Source of the DNA: Necropsobacter rosorum
GTDB taxonomy: Bacteria; Pseudomonadota; Gammaproteobacteria; Enterobacterales; Pasteurellaceae
NCBI GenBank assembly: GCA_000751835.1
Contig: CCMQ01000003.1
Location: forward strand, 1 to 64,000
DNA: 64,000 nucleotides
Direction: 5' to 3'
Positions 11,838 through 21,069 of this stretch are shown one piece after another; within the stretch, counting starts at the first letter, position 1; every line of letters begins with the position of its first letter. The notes beneath the pieces are model-generated. The model did not search any database. It was given only the letters and a program-made list of their open reading frames with translations, and was not told where the DNA came from. Made by a program: the position numbers and the translations under genes.

Positions 11838-12422
11838 ATGAAAATTCATACCCTTAAAAAACTTGCCGTAATTTTAGGCGGCGCGATCTTACTGCAAGGC
11901 TGTATCGCGGCAGGTGTCGCCGGCACCGCAGCGGTGGCAACCAAAGTGGGCACCGATCCGAGAACAATCGGCACGCAGGTGGATGATGAAACGCTGGAAG
12001 AAAAAGTGCTGTCGGCAATTAAAAAAGACGAACAAATCAAAGCCGAAGCGCGTGTCAGCGTGGTCTCTTACAGCGGACGGATTTTACTGATCGGGCAGGT
12101 TCCCAATGAAGGCCTGAAAGAAATTGCCACCAATCTGGCGAAAGGGGTTGAAAACGTTAATGACGTTTATAATGAAATCCGGGTCGGTCAGCCGATTTCC
12201 GTCGGTCAAATCAGCAAAGACAGCTGGATCACCACTCAGGTTAAATCAAAAATGCTGGTTAATGCCAGTGTGAAAACCAGCGATGTTAAAGTGATTACGG
12301 AAAACAGTGAAGTCTTTTTAATGGGCAATCTGACCCATGAACAGGCCGACGCGGCGGCTGATGTCGCGCGTAACGTATCGGGTGTCAGCAAAGTTATTAA
12401 AGTGTTCAAATATTTAAATTAA
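11838..12422 (+). CDS. dolP: Outer-membrane lipoprotein with two BON domains (DolP/YraP)
   Basis: DolP is a division- and outer-membrane-integrity-associated lipoprotein. A signal peptide ends in the lipobox LLQGC, with Cys22. Two BON domains follow (about residues 46-115 and 122-194), each with the Gly-containing VYNEIRVG or VFLMGNL style core. It follows diaA with a clear AAAGGAG ribosome site, in the gene order found in E. coli and Haemophilus. A strong terminator follows at 12437. Confidence 0.92.
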   Translation: MKIHTLKKLAVILGGAILLQGCIAAGVAGTAAVATKVGTDPRTIGTQVDDETLEEKVLSAIKKDEQIKAEARVSVVSYSGRILLIGQVPNEGLKEIATNLAKGVENVNDVYNEIRVGQPISVGQISKDSWITTQVKSKMLVNASVKTSDVKVITENSEVFLMGNLTHEQADAAADVARNVSGVSKVIKVFKYLN

Positions 12423-12436
12423 CATCTTACCATACG

Positions 12437-12464
12437 AAAAAGCAGCGTTGCGGCGCTGCTTTTT
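12437..12464 (+). terminator. Terminator of the lpoA-yraN-diaA-dolP unit
   Basis: The stem AGCAGCG/CGCTGCT is flanked by an A run and TTTTT. It separates dolP from the convergent sixA gene and could act on both strands. Confidence 0.8.
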
Positions 12465-12481
12465 GTATTTATCCGACCGTC

Positions 12482-12946
12482 TTATTCAGGGTATTTAATC
12501 TCTGATAAGGTTCCCGCACTCTCGCCGTCCCATTCAAGGCAAACTAAGGTTGCCGGATAAAAACTGACCCGGCTTGTAGGACATAATTGAGCCACAATTT
12601 CACCGACCAGCGGCAAATGAGAAACCAGCAGCACGGCGCTTACCCCCTCGCGCACAAGAACGGCAAGATAATCGGCCACCGTCGCCGCATCACCGTAGGG
12701 CGTAATTCCCGCCCAGATTTCCTGTTTTGCCGTCAGCTGCCGTTCAAACACCGCATCAAGCTGCTCAAAGGTTTCCAATGCGCGAACATAAGGACTTACC
12801 AGCACCTTATCCGGCGCAGACTGTACCGATTTCAGCCAGAGTGCCTGCGCATTAGCCTGAGCTTTGCCTCTTGCGGTTAAACAACGTGCCTGATCGGAGC
12901 TTGCCACCGTTTCAGCTTCGCCATGGCGCATCACAATGATTTTCAT
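12482..12946 (-). CDS. sixA: Phosphohistidine phosphatase SixA
   Basis: SixA removes phosphate from histidine residues of signalling proteins: ArcB in E. coli, and later work links it to the nitrogen phosphotransferase system. The phosphoglycerate-mutase-like motif is at the very start (MKIIVMRHGEAE, catalytic His8), with a second His in LLVSHLPLVGE. The ATG at 12946 gives 154 residues. A TTG frame from 12964 exists but would add residues before the usual start. It is convergent with dolP and sits alone. Confidence 0.9.
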   Translation of the reverse strand: MKIIVMRHGEAETVASSDQARCLTARGKAQANAQALWLKSVQSAPDKVLVSPYVRALETFEQLDAVFERQLTAKQEIWAGITPYGDAATVADYLAVLVREGVSAVLLVSHLPLVGEIVAQLCPTSRVSFYPATLVCLEWDGESAGTLSEIKYPE

Positions 12947-13094
12947 TAATCTTTTTTTCTCCAATTATTTTTTACTATCAAATACCCAAAAACTAAAAAT
13001 GCAACGGGCGGATACCCCAAACCGCCCGTATAATCATCACCTTATTAACGGATTATCAGCGCATTCACGTCGCTTGTCGTCATCCGCGGCCACG

Positions 13095-14429
13095 TCAGTT
13101 GGCGCGTACCGCATCGGCGATTTTTTCCGCACATTGCTGTGCCAGCTCGCCGTCTTCACATTCCACCATCACCCGAATCAATGGTTCGGTACCGGATTTA
13201 CGCAGCAAAATGCGGCCTTTACCCGCCAGACGCTGTTCCATTTCGGCGGCAACGGCTTTGACCGCCTCGCTGTTCAATGGGTTTTCACCACCGGCAAAAC
13301 GCACATTAATCAACACTTGCGGGAATAATTTCACCGCACTTGCCAGCTCATTCAACGATAAACGATGCTGCACCATGGCGCTCAGCACAGCCAACGAGGC
13401 AATAATGCCGTCGCCGGTGGTGTTTTTGTCCGCAATGATAATATGCCCGGAATTTTCACCGCCCAGCGTCCAGCCTTTCTCCTGCATTTTTTCCAGCACA
13501 TAACGATCACCCACGTTAGCGCGGATAAACGGAATCGCCAACTGTTTCAACGCCAGTTCAAGGCTCATGTTGCTCATCAGTGTGCCCACCACGCCGCCTT
13601 TCAGATTACCGGCGCGCAGTGCCTCGCGGGCAATGATAAACAACGCCTGATCGCCGTCCACTTTATTACCCAGATGATCCACCATGATGAGGCGGTCGCC
13701 GTCGCCGTCATAAGCCAGACCGACATCCGCTTTCACTTCCAGCACTTTATCCTGCAACGCCTTAATATCTGTGGCGCCGCATTTTTCATTGATATTGACA
13801 CCGTTCGGATCGGTACCGATTTCAATTACTTCCGCGCCCAGTTCACGCATGACATTCGGCGCAATATGATAAGTCGCCCCATTGGCACAATCCACCACGA
13901 TTTTATAATTTTCCAGACTTAAATGCGCCGGGAAAGTGCTTTTACAAAATTCAATATAACGCCCGGCCGCGTCTTTAATCCGGCTGGCGCGCCCCAGCTC
14001 GGCGGATTCCACACAGTCCATCGGCTGTTCCAGCATTGCTTCAATGGCTTCCTCCACATCGTCCGGCAGCTTGGTGCCGGCAGTTGAGAAAAATTTAATG
14101 CCGTTATCATAATAAGGATTATGCGAAGCGGAAATGACAATACCGGCTTCCGCCCGGAAAGTATGGGTTAAATAGGCGATGGCCGGTGTCGGCATCGGCC
14201 CGGTAAACGCGGCGGACAACCCGGCGGCTGCCAGCCCCGCTTCCAGCGCCGATTCGAGCATATAACCCGAAATCCGCGTATCTTTACCGATTAAAACCGT
14301 GCGGGAACCTTGTGTCGCCAGCACTTTGCCCGCCGCCCAGCCTAATTTTAAGACGAAATCGGGCGTAATCGGTGAGGTGCCGACTTTACCGCGCACCCCG
14401 TCGGTGCCGAAATATTTACGTTCTGCCAT
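13095..14429 (-). CDS. glmM: Phosphoglucosamine mutase
   Basis: GlmM converts glucosamine-6-phosphate to glucosamine-1-phosphate for UDP-GlcNAc synthesis, feeding peptidoglycan and LPS. Catalytic Ser102 lies in ISASHNP, the Mg-binding loop is DGDGDR, the sugar loop is GGENSGH and the phosphate-binding loop is [12 protein letters not shown]. Its length (444) is that of the E. coli enzyme. It lies downstream of folP on the minus strand, in the conserved rlmE-ftsH-folP-glmM order. Confidence 0.96.
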   Translation of the reverse strand: MAERKYFGTDGVRGKVGTSPITPDFVLKLGWAAGKVLATQGSRTVLIGKDTRISGYMLESALEAGLAAAGLSAAFTGPMPTPAIAYLTHTFRAEAGIVISASHNPYYDNGIKFFSTAGTKLPDDVEEAIEAMLEQPMDCVESAELGRASRIKDAAGRYIEFCKSTFPAHLSLENYKIVVDCANGATYHIAPNVMRELGAEVIEIGTDPNGVNINEKCGATDIKALQDKVLEVKADVGLAYDGDGDRLIMVDHLGNKVDGDQALFIIAREALRAGNLKGGVVGTLMSNMSLELALKQLAIPFIRANVGDRYVLEKMQEKGWTLGGENSGHIIIADKNTTGDGIIASLAVLSAMVQHRLSLNELASAVKLFPQVLINVRFAGGENPLNSEAVKAVAAEMEQRLAGKGRILLRKSGTEPLIRVMVECEDGELAQQCAEKIADAVRAN

Positions 14430-14485
14430 GGTTATTCCTTCTTCATGCTTAAATAATGTAAAGCGTATGTGTTCAATACGCCGTA

Positions 14486-15310
14486 TTATGCCTGTACCGT
14501 CGCCAGCCAGATTTTTAATGCGTCGGCAGTTTCCGCCACATCATGCACGCGCACAATCCGCGCCCCATTGATGACGGCGATCAGCGCACCGGCCGCACTG
14601 CCGACGGCACGCTGTTGTACCGGTTTGTCCAGCACCGCACCAATCATCGATTTACGCGAAAGCCCCGCCAACAGCGGATAGTTTTGCGCAAATACGGACA
14701 ATCGTTGCAACAACTGATAATTATGCTGAATCGTTTTACCGAAGCCGAAGCCCGGATCCCAGATAATATTCTCTTTTTTCATACCCGCCTGCAAACAAAG
14801 TGCGGTGCGTTTTTGCAGAAATTCCAGCACTTCCGCCACCACATCTGTATAATGCGGATCCGCCTGCATGGTGCGCGGCTGTCCCTGCATATGCATAATG
14901 CAGGTCGGCAAAGCCAATTTCACCGCGGTTTCCAGCGCATTCGGCTCGCTTAAGGCACGAATATCGTTAATCATATCCATGCCCGCCGCGGCGCTTTCCG
15001 CCATCACCTGCGCTTTGGAAGTATCCACCGAAATCCAGCAATCAAAGCGCCGGCGAACCGCTTCCACCAACGGCACCACGCGTTCCAGCTCCTGTTCAGT
15101 GCTAACCTCGTCGGCATTCGGCCGGGTTGACTCGCCGCCGATATCAATAATGGCGGCGCCTTGTGCCAGCATATTTTCCACTTGCCGCAAGGCTTTGTCT
15201 AAACGGAAAAATTTACCGCTGTCGGAAAAGGAATCGGGGGTGAAATTTAAAATCCCCATGATTTGAGGCTCATTGAGATCTAAAACTTTGTGGTTGGCGT
15301 ATAACTTCAT
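14486..15310 (-). CDS. folP: Dihydropteroate synthase
   Basis: FolP condenses p-aminobenzoate with hydroxymethyl-dihydropterin pyrophosphate in folate synthesis and is the sulfonamide target. The TIM-barrel signatures are [18 protein letters not shown] near the start, [16 protein letters not shown], and DPGFGFGKT. The ATG at 15310 gives 274 residues, the family size; the upstream frame to 15391 includes non-homologous sequence. It sits between ftsH and glmM. Confidence 0.95.
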   Translation of the reverse strand: MKLYANHKVLDLNEPQIMGILNFTPDSFSDSGKFFRLDKALRQVENMLAQGAAIIDIGGESTRPNADEVSTEQELERVVPLVEAVRRRFDCWISVDTSKAQVMAESAAAGMDMINDIRALSEPNALETAVKLALPTCIMHMQGQPRTMQADPHYTDVVAEVLEFLQKRTALCLQAGMKKENIIWDPGFGFGKTIQHNYQLLQRLSVFAQNYPLLAGLSRKSMIGAVLDKPVQQRAVGSAAGALIAVINGARIVRVHDVAETADALKIWLATVQA

Positions 15311-15478
15311 ATTGCTATTATTCGGTAAAAGTGCGGTCGGAAAAAACATCGTTTCGGCAATGGATATTTCCCGTACAAAAATTTCCGTCAATTATAGCGG
15401 AATATTAAAAAGAATAAAAAATTCTTTTTCGCCTTGCACTTGCCGCTGCGCCGTTGGCATGCTGACAGGCAAAACAAA

Positions 15479-15500
15479 AGGGACATCCGAAGATGTCCCT
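15479..15500 (-). terminator. Terminator downstream of ftsH
   Basis: The perfect 9-bp stem AGGGACATC/GATGTCCCT has a CGAA loop and, on the minus strand, is followed by TTTTGTTTTG. It lies six bases beyond the ftsH stop codon and separates ftsH from folP. Confidence 0.8.
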
Positions 15501-15505
15501 CAATG

Positions 15506-17440
15506 TTATGCGTTATCGGATTTGTCCGGATTTTCCACCGCACTTTCTTCCGTATTCTCAGCCTTATCCGTCGCGTTCGCCGCACTCTCGGCCTTTTCCG
15601 CTGACGGTTTAACGCCGGCATCGTCCCAGCCGTTCGGCGGTGTGACCGGTTGGCGGTTCATCAATTGTTTGATCTGAACCTCTTCAATGGTTTCATATTT
15701 TACCAGCGCGTCTTTCATCGCATGTAAAATATCCATATTTTCCGTCAGCAAACGTCTTGCCCGTTCATAGTTTCGCGCCACAATCGCGCGCACTTCTTCA
15801 TCAATAACATGCGCGGTTTCGTCGGACATATGCTGCGCTTTCGCCATGGAACGGCCGAGGAATACTTCACCGTCATCTTCGGTATAAAGAATCGGCCCCA
15901 GTTTTTCCGAAAAGCCCCATTGGGTCACCATATTGCGCGCAATATTGGTCGCCACTTTAATGTCGTTGGAGGCACCGGTGGAAATATTTTCCTCACCGTA
16001 AATCAAATCTTCCGCCAGACGTCCCGCATATAAAGTGGATAATTTGCTTTCCAGCTGTTTCTGGCTGATGCTGACCTGATCGCCCTCCGGCAGGAAGAAA
16101 GTTACCCCCAAGGCGCGACCGCGCGGGATAATGGTCACTTTATGCACCGGATCATGTTCCGGCACCAGATAACCCACAATTGCATGCCCGGCTTCATGAT
16201 AAGCGGTGGATTCTTTCTGTTTCTCCGTCATAATCATGGTGCGGCGTTCCGGCCCCATATTGATTTTATCTTTCGCTTTCTCAAATTCCAGCATGGTCAC
16301 CACGCGTTTATTGGTGCGCGCGGCAAACAAGGCGGCTTCATTCACCAGATTGGCCAGATCCGCACCGGAATAGCCCGGCGTACCGCGCGCCAGCGTCATG
16401 GCGTCCACATCAGGCGCAATCGGCACTTTGCGCATATGCACTTTAAGAATATGCTCGCGACCGCGTACATCCGGTAAACCGACCACCACCTGACGGTCGA
16501 AACGTCCCGGACGGGTTAACGCCGGATCCAGTACATCCGGACGGTTGGTGGCGGCAATCACGATAACGCCTTCATTACCTTCAAAACCGTCCATTTCCAC
16601 CAGCATTTGGTTCAGCGTCTGTTCACGTTCATCATGCCCGCCGCCCAGACCGGCACCGCGCTGGCGACCGACCGCATCAATTTCATCAATAAAAATCAGA
16701 CAAGGCGCGTTTTTCTTCGCCTGTTCGAACATATCGCGCACGCGGGAGGCACCGACCCCCACGAACATTTCCACGAAATCAGAACCCGAAATGGTAAAAA
16801 ACGGCACCTTCGCCTCCCCGGCAATGGCTTTCGCCAATAAGGTTTTCCCGGTTCCCGGCGGGCCGACCATTAAAATCCCTTTCGGAATTTTACCGCCCAG
16901 TTTCTGAAATTTACTCGGATCACGCAGGAAATCCACAATTTCGCCCACTTCTTCTTTGGCTTCATCACAGCCGGCGACATCGGCGAAAGTGGTTTTAATC
17001 TGTTCTTTGGTCAGCATCTTGGCTCGGCTTTTGCCAAAACTCATAGCTTTGCCGCCGCCTCCCTGCATCTGGCGCATAAAGAAAAACCAGACGCCGATCA
17101 ATAACAGCATCGGGAACCACGAAATCAAAATCTGAGATAAAAAGCCGCGTTTTTCCGGCGGTGTTCCTTCCACTTTGATTTTCTTATTTAATAAATCATT
17201 CAATAATTTATCGTCATAAATCGGCATCACGGTCGAATATTTGGAACCGTCGGCCTTGGTTACGGCAAGTTCGCTGTCTTCAAAACGCACCTGACGTACC
17301 TGATCATTACCGACATCGGTAATAAATGTCGTATAATCGGTTAAATTGCCATTGGAACTGCCGTTAAATCCTTGATATGCCGTCATCATCACAACCGCAA
17401 CCACAATCCACAGCACCAGATTTTTTACCATATCGTTCAA
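15506..17440 (-). CDS. ftsH: ATP-dependent zinc metalloprotease FtsH
   Basis: FtsH is the hexameric inner-membrane AAA+ protease that degrades sigma32, LpxC and misassembled membrane proteins. Two transmembrane helices (about residues 6-24 and 104-122) bracket a periplasmic domain. The AAA module has Walker A GPPGTGKT (193-200) and Walker [10 protein letters not shown], and the zinc site is HEAGH (415-419). A TTG at 17440 has a well-spaced GAGG; an ATG at 17431 matches the E. coli start, so the first three residues are uncertain. The acidic, Ala-rich C-terminal tail is variable in the family. It follows rlmE. Confidence 0.96.
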   Translation of the reverse strand: MNDMVKNLVLWIVVAVVMMTAYQGFNGSSNGNLTDYTTFITDVGNDQVRQVRFEDSELAVTKADGSKYSTVMPIYDDKLLNDLLNKKIKVEGTPPEKRGFLSQILISWFPMLLLIGVWFFFMRQMQGGGGKAMSFGKSRAKMLTKEQIKTTFADVAGCDEAKEEVGEIVDFLRDPSKFQKLGGKIPKGILMVGPPGTGKTLLAKAIAGEAKVPFFTISGSDFVEMFVGVGASRVRDMFEQAKKNAPCLIFIDEIDAVGRQRGAGLGGGHDEREQTLNQMLVEMDGFEGNEGVIVIAATNRPDVLDPALTRPGRFDRQVVVGLPDVRGREHILKVHMRKVPIAPDVDAMTLARGTPGYSGADLANLVNEAALFAARTNKRVVTMLEFEKAKDKINMGPERRTMIMTEKQKESTAYHEAGHAIVGYLVPEHDPVHKVTIIPRGRALGVTFFLPEGDQVSISQKQLESKLSTLYAGRLAEDLIYGEENISTGASNDIKVATNIARNMVTQWGFSEKLGPILYTEDDGEVFLGRSMAKAQHMSDETAHVIDEEVRAIVARNYERARRLLTENMDILHAMKDALVKYETIEEVQIKQLMNRQPVTPPNGWDDAGVKPSAEKAESAANATDKAENTEESAVENPDKSDNA

Positions 17441-17525
17441 GGTTTGACCTCGTTTATTTTTGAGTTAATAAATTGTTACAAGCTTACTACATCCACCGCC
17501 GGATTTGAAGTTATCAAATCCATCG

Positions 17526-18155
17526 CTAATATTTGTAACCCGTTGCAACGATATACACCTCACGGGAACGCCCGCGGGACGCTTCAGGCTTACGCACTTT
17601 CACAACACTGAACAGAGATCGGATCTCTTTTAAGTAGTCGTCAAAACCTTCACCCTGGAAAACCTTCACCACAAAACCGCCTTTAGGGGCCAGAACCTGT
17701 TTGCACATATCCAGCGCCAGTTCGACCAGATACATTGCACGCGGAATATCGACCGACGGCATACCGCTGAAATTGGGCGCCATATCGGACATGACCACAT
17801 CTACTTTGGCTTCCCCCACCCGCTCCAACAACGCGTTTAAGACATTGTCATCGCGAAAATCGCCCTGTAGAAAATCCACGCCGACAATCGGATCCATCTC
17901 CAGAATATCGCAGGCAATCACCCGACCGTTCGAACCGATTTGACTGACCGCATACTGCGACCAACCGCCGGGCGCGGCGCCGAGATCGACGACGGTCATG
18001 CCCGGTTTAAACAAACGGTCCGTCTGCTGAATTTCATCCAGCTTAAAATAGGCGCGCGAACGTAATTTTTGTTTATGCGCTTTTTGGACAAACGGATCCT
18101 TAAAATGTTCATTCAGCCAGCGAGTCGAACTCGCCGAACGTTTTTTCTTTCCCAT
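17526..18155 (-). CDS. rlmE: 23S rRNA 2'-O-uridine(2552) methyltransferase RlmE/FtsJ
   Basis: RlmE methylates the 2'-O of U2552 in the ribosomal A-loop during late 50S assembly. The SAM-binding motif is [13 protein letters not shown], the catalytic Asp is in [11 protein letters not shown] and the catalytic Lys is in [13 protein letters not shown], as expected for the K-D-K-E family. At 209 residues it is complete. It is divergent from yhbY and upstream of ftsH, as in enteric bacteria. Confidence 0.95.
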   Translation of the reverse strand: MGKKKRSASSTRWLNEHFKDPFVQKAHKQKLRSRAYFKLDEIQQTDRLFKPGMTVVDLGAAPGGWSQYAVSQIGSNGRVIACDILEMDPIVGVDFLQGDFRDDNVLNALLERVGEAKVDVVMSDMAPNFSGMPSVDIPRAMYLVELALDMCKQVLAPKGGFVVKVFQGEGFDDYLKEIRSLFSVVKVRKPEASRGRSREVYIVATGYKY

Positions 18156-18278
18156 AAATTATTCAAATGTTGTGGTAGTTTTTCCAATATAAGGTTAAAA
18201 TTTCCCGGTTCAAGTCGTCGGCTGCGATATTTTATCAAAAAACCGACCGCACTTTTTTATTCATCGGGATCATTATTC

Positions 18279-18575
18279 ATGACATTATCAACCAAACAGA
18301 AACAATTCTTAAAAGGTCTGGCTCATCACTTAAATCCGGTGGTGATGCTGGGAGGCAACGGACTAACCGAGGGCGTGCTTGCCGAAATCGACAACGCACT
18401 CAACCATCATGAATTGATTAAAGTAAAAATTGCCGGCGCAGATCGCGACACCAAGCAATTAATCATTGATGCGATTATCCGTGAAACACAGGCTTCGGCG
18501 GTGCAAACCATCGGCCATATCCTCGTGCTTTATCGCCCGAGCGAAGAAGCGAAAATTCAACTGCCGCGCAAATAA
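18279..18575 (+). CDS. yhbY: Ribosome-assembly RNA-binding protein YhbY (CRS1-YhbY domain)
   Basis: YhbY is a 98-residue KH-like RNA-binding protein that associates with pre-50S subunits. The conserved KQKQFLKGLAHHLNPVVMLGG start and the GGNGLTEGVLAEI loop (a GxxG-like RNA-binding motif) are present. The ATG at 18279 is the family start. A USS lies about 20 bp upstream. It is divergent from rlmE and convergent with greA. Confidence 0.93.
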   Translation: MTLSTKQKQFLKGLAHHLNPVVMLGGNGLTEGVLAEIDNALNHHELIKVKIAGADRDTKQLIIDAIIRETQASAVQTIGHILVLYRPSEEAKIQLPRK

Positions 18576-18584
18576 CCCGCTGAC

Positions 18585-18604
18585 GGACGCGATCTTTCGC
18601 GTCC
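18585..18604 (+). terminator. Terminator between yhbY and greA
   Basis: GGACGCGA and TCGCGTCC form an 8-bp stem with a 4-nt loop, ten bases beyond the yhbY stop codon and followed by TTT. Confidence 0.6.
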
Positions 18605-18620
18605 TTTCCGGATATGCCGC

Positions 18621-19097
18621 TTATTTATACTCCACGGCAATAATCTCAAATTCCACCGTACCGCCGGGCGTCACGATACTCACCGTATCGTCCAGTTCTT
18701 TACCGATCAAACCGCGCGCAATCGGCGAATTGACGGAAATTAATCCCTCTTTAATGTTCGCCTCGTCATCGCCGACAATACGGTAAGTCACTCCCTCTTC
18801 CGTATCGGTATTCACCAGCACCACCGTGGCGCCGAAAATCACTTTACCGTTATTCGGAATTTTGGTCACATCAATAATCTGACCGTTGGATAATTTCCCT
18901 TCGATTTCCTGAATGCGGCCTTCGCAAAAGCCCTGCTGCTCACGGGCGGCATGATATTCCGCATTTTCTTTTAAATCCCCGTGTTCACGCGCTTCGGCAA
19001 TGGCTTTAATAATTTCCGGACGGCGTACATTCTTAAGAAAATCAAGTTCTTGTCTTAATTGCTCCGCACCGCGTACGGTCATAGGAATCTGTTGCAT
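18621..19097 (-). CDS. greA: Transcription elongation factor GreA
   Basis: GreA inserts into the secondary channel of RNA polymerase and stimulates cleavage of backtracked RNA. The N-terminal antiparallel coiled coil (residues 1-75, including [32 protein letters not shown] with the acidic tip D/E residues) and the C-terminal FKBP-like domain are both complete. The ATG at 19097 gives 158 residues, the standard size. It is convergent with yhbY. Confidence 0.95.
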   Translation of the reverse strand: MQQIPMTVRGAEQLRQELDFLKNVRRPEIIKAIAEAREHGDLKENAEYHAAREQQGFCEGRIQEIEGKLSNGQIIDVTKIPNNGKVIFGATVVLVNTDTEEGVTYRIVGDDEANIKEGLISVNSPIARGLIGKELDDTVSIVTPGGTVEFEIIAVEYK

Positions 19098-19265
19098 AAC
19101 TCTCAAGCTATCCTTTATTTAAGTAAAAACAAAACTACGGCAGAATACGTCATCCTGTCGTAGTTAATAAAATATCACGATAAACGAGAAATCGTTTTAC
19201 TCTCGCTGATTCAGGTACTATTATTGTTCGTCTGAAAAAAAATAGCAACCGAAACACAGCCGTTT

Positions 19266-20717
19266 ATGTACAAATTATCCCGATTTTCATCCCGATTAAA
19301 ACCGACCTTATTAGCCTTAAGTTTAGCGTTCTCAACCTGCGCCGTCGCCGATGTGGATGTCGCCTCGATCGCCGCTCGTTTACCGCAAGGCGCAAGTCTG
19401 GGATTTGTGGCGAAAAATTTAAACCAGGATCAGCAAATCGCCGCATTCAACCCGCAAACCTTCATGCTGCCCGCCAGTACGCAAAAGGTTTTTACCGCAC
19501 TTGCCGCCAAATTAACACTGGGTGACGATTTTCGTTTCGAAACCAGCCTGCTGACCAACGGGCGCGTCGAAAACGGACAATTGAATGGCGATCTTATCGC
19601 CAGATTCAGCGGCGATCCGGATTTAACCAGCGGTCAGCTGTATAATTTGCTGGCGGAACTGAAAAAACAGGGAATCAACCGCATTGCCGGCAATCTGATT
19701 CTGGATACCTCCGTATTTGTCGGCCATGACCGCGGCTTAGGCTGGATTTGGAATGATCTGACCCTGTGTTTTAACTCTCCGCCGGCCGCCGTTAATCTGG
19801 ATAACAACTGTTTTTACGTCGAACTGGACGCCAATCAGCCCGCCGGCGAGCTGGTCAAATTTAACGTACCGGCGCAATTCCCCGTTCAGGTTTTCGGACA
19901 GGTTCGCGTCGCCACCAAAGAAGAGGCGCCTTATTGCCAGCTGGATGCGGTGGTTCACGATAATAACCGCTATCAAATCAAAGGCTGTTTAAGCCGCCAG
20001 AGCAAACCTTTTGGGCTGAGCTTTTCGGTACAGGATCCCGATGCCTACGCCGCCGCAACCATTCAGCGCCAGTTAAGCCGCCTCGGCATCGCCTTTAACG
20101 GCAGCGTACAGCAGCCTTACCAACCGCAGCAGGGTAAACTGCTGGCACAGCATTTATCCAAACCGCTGCCGGATCTACTGAAAAAAATGATGAAAAAATC
20201 CGACAATCAGATCGCCGATGCGCTGTTCCGCACCGTCGCCTATCATCATTACCAACGCCCGGCCTCGTTCCAGCTTGCCTCGCTGGCCATGCGCCAGATT
20301 CTGCAATCCAAAGCCGGCGTGAAATTCGGCAACAGCATTATCGCCGACGGTTCCGGCTTATCGCGGCACAATCTGATCGCCCCGCAGGCCATGTTGCAGG
20401 CCTTAGAATATATTGCCCGGCATGAGGATCAGCTGCATCTGTTGGAAACCTTTCCCATCGCGGGTACGGACGGTACACTAAGCGGACGCGGCTCCATGAT
20501 TAACGCGCCGCTGGTAAAAAATATCACGGCCAAAACCGGCGCCTTAAAAGGGGTTTATAATCTCGCCGGCTTTATGACCAACGCCCGCGGCGAACGGGTG
20601 GCGTTCGTGCAGTTTATCAACGGCTATTCCACCGGCAGCGATCTGGAAAGCAAAACCAAACGGGCGCCGCTGGTGCAGTTTGAAAGCAGCCTGTATAACA
20701 GCATTTATAAAGAGTAA
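19266..20717 (+). CDS. dacB: D-alanyl-D-alanine carboxypeptidase/endopeptidase PBP4
   Basis: DacB is a periplasmic low-molecular-mass penicillin-binding protein that trims and cleaves peptidoglycan cross-links. A signal peptide ends near residue 28 (STCAVA). Penicillin-binding motifs are STQK at 71-74, SDN in KKSDNQIADALF (about 315) and KTG in ITAKTGALKGV (about 423). The insert between the first two motifs is characteristic of class C PBPs. It is followed by an inverted USS pair that terminates transcription before the nrdA promoter. Confidence 0.94.
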   Translation: MYKLSRFSSRLKPTLLALSLAFSTCAVADVDVASIAARLPQGASLGFVAKNLNQDQQIAAFNPQTFMLPASTQKVFTALAAKLTLGDDFRFETSLLTNGRVENGQLNGDLIARFSGDPDLTSGQLYNLLAELKKQGINRIAGNLILDTSVFVGHDRGLGWIWNDLTLCFNSPPAAVNLDNNCFYVELDANQPAGELVKFNVPAQFPVQVFGQVRVATKEEAPYCQLDAVVHDNNRYQIKGCLSRQSKPFGLSFSVQDPDAYAAATIQRQLSRLGIAFNGSVQQPYQPQQGKLLAQHLSKPLPDLLKKMMKKSDNQIADALFRTVAYHHYQRPASFQLASLAMRQILQSKAGVKFGNSIIADGSGLSRHNLIAPQAMLQALEYIARHEDQLHLLETFPIAGTDGTLSGRGSMINAPLVKNITAKTGALKGVYNLAGFMTNARGERVAFVQFINGYSTGSDLESKTKRAPLVQFESSLYNSIYKE

Positions 20718-20795
20718 AGCGCCCGGCATAGCCTGTGTGTTGCTTCGGCCTCAAACGGCCGAGCCGGAAAGCGAAAGCTAAAATCCGAATGGTCT

Positions 20796-20836
20796 AAAGT
20801 GCGGTCAAATTTAGCGAAAAAACTGACCGCACTTTT
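20796..20836 (+). terminator. Inverted USS pair, dacB terminator
   Basis: AAAGTGCGGTCA and TGACCGCACTTT are perfect 12-bp arms, followed by further Ts. It lies 80 bp beyond dacB. Confidence 0.75.
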
Positions 20837-20970
20837 TTCTGATCTCGGTCAAAAATCGTCAATTCCGCCAATATACAAAATTTTATTCAGTCGGATTTTT
20901 GGCTTAACAAATTTTTTCTTATTTATAAGTAAGTTATTTTCTGTCAACAATTCCCCCTCAAATTTAGTGC

Positions 20971-20999
20971 TTGAACTTTTACGGACAACACATTATCTT
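20971..20999 (+). promoter_or_regulatory. Probable nrdA promoter
   Basis: TTGAAC (20971-20976), a 17-bp spacer and TATCTT (20994-20999). The -10 hexamer lies inside the first NrdR box, as expected for repression. Confidence 0.5.
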
Positions 21000-21035
21000 G
21001 TAGCCTAATTTTTCTCATGTACCTATATATTGTGT
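20988..21035 (+). promoter_or_regulatory. Two NrdR boxes upstream of nrdA
   Basis: Box 1 is ACACATTATCTTGTAG (20988-21003) and box 2 is TACCTATATATTGTGT (21020-21035). Each matches 12 of 16 positions of the commonly cited E. coli-type box ACACTATATCTTGTGT. Their starts are 32 bp apart, three helical turns, which is the usual NrdR arrangement. Repression of ribonucleotide reductase by NrdR-ATP/dATP is expected. Confidence 0.7.
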
Positions 21036-21069
21036 TTTCAACCTCAATATAACAAGCCGGAAATCACTT

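Larger units (their letters stand above)
20718..21069. other. Intergenic region dacB-nrdA
   Basis: This 352-bp gap holds the dacB terminator (20796-20836), AT-rich sequence, a promoter and two NrdR boxes in front of nrdA. No further gene is seen. Confidence 0.7.

Noticed and set aside
15809-16907. Plus-strand frames opposite ftsH
   Set aside because: They are antisense shadows of a well-supported essential gene and lack their own signals.
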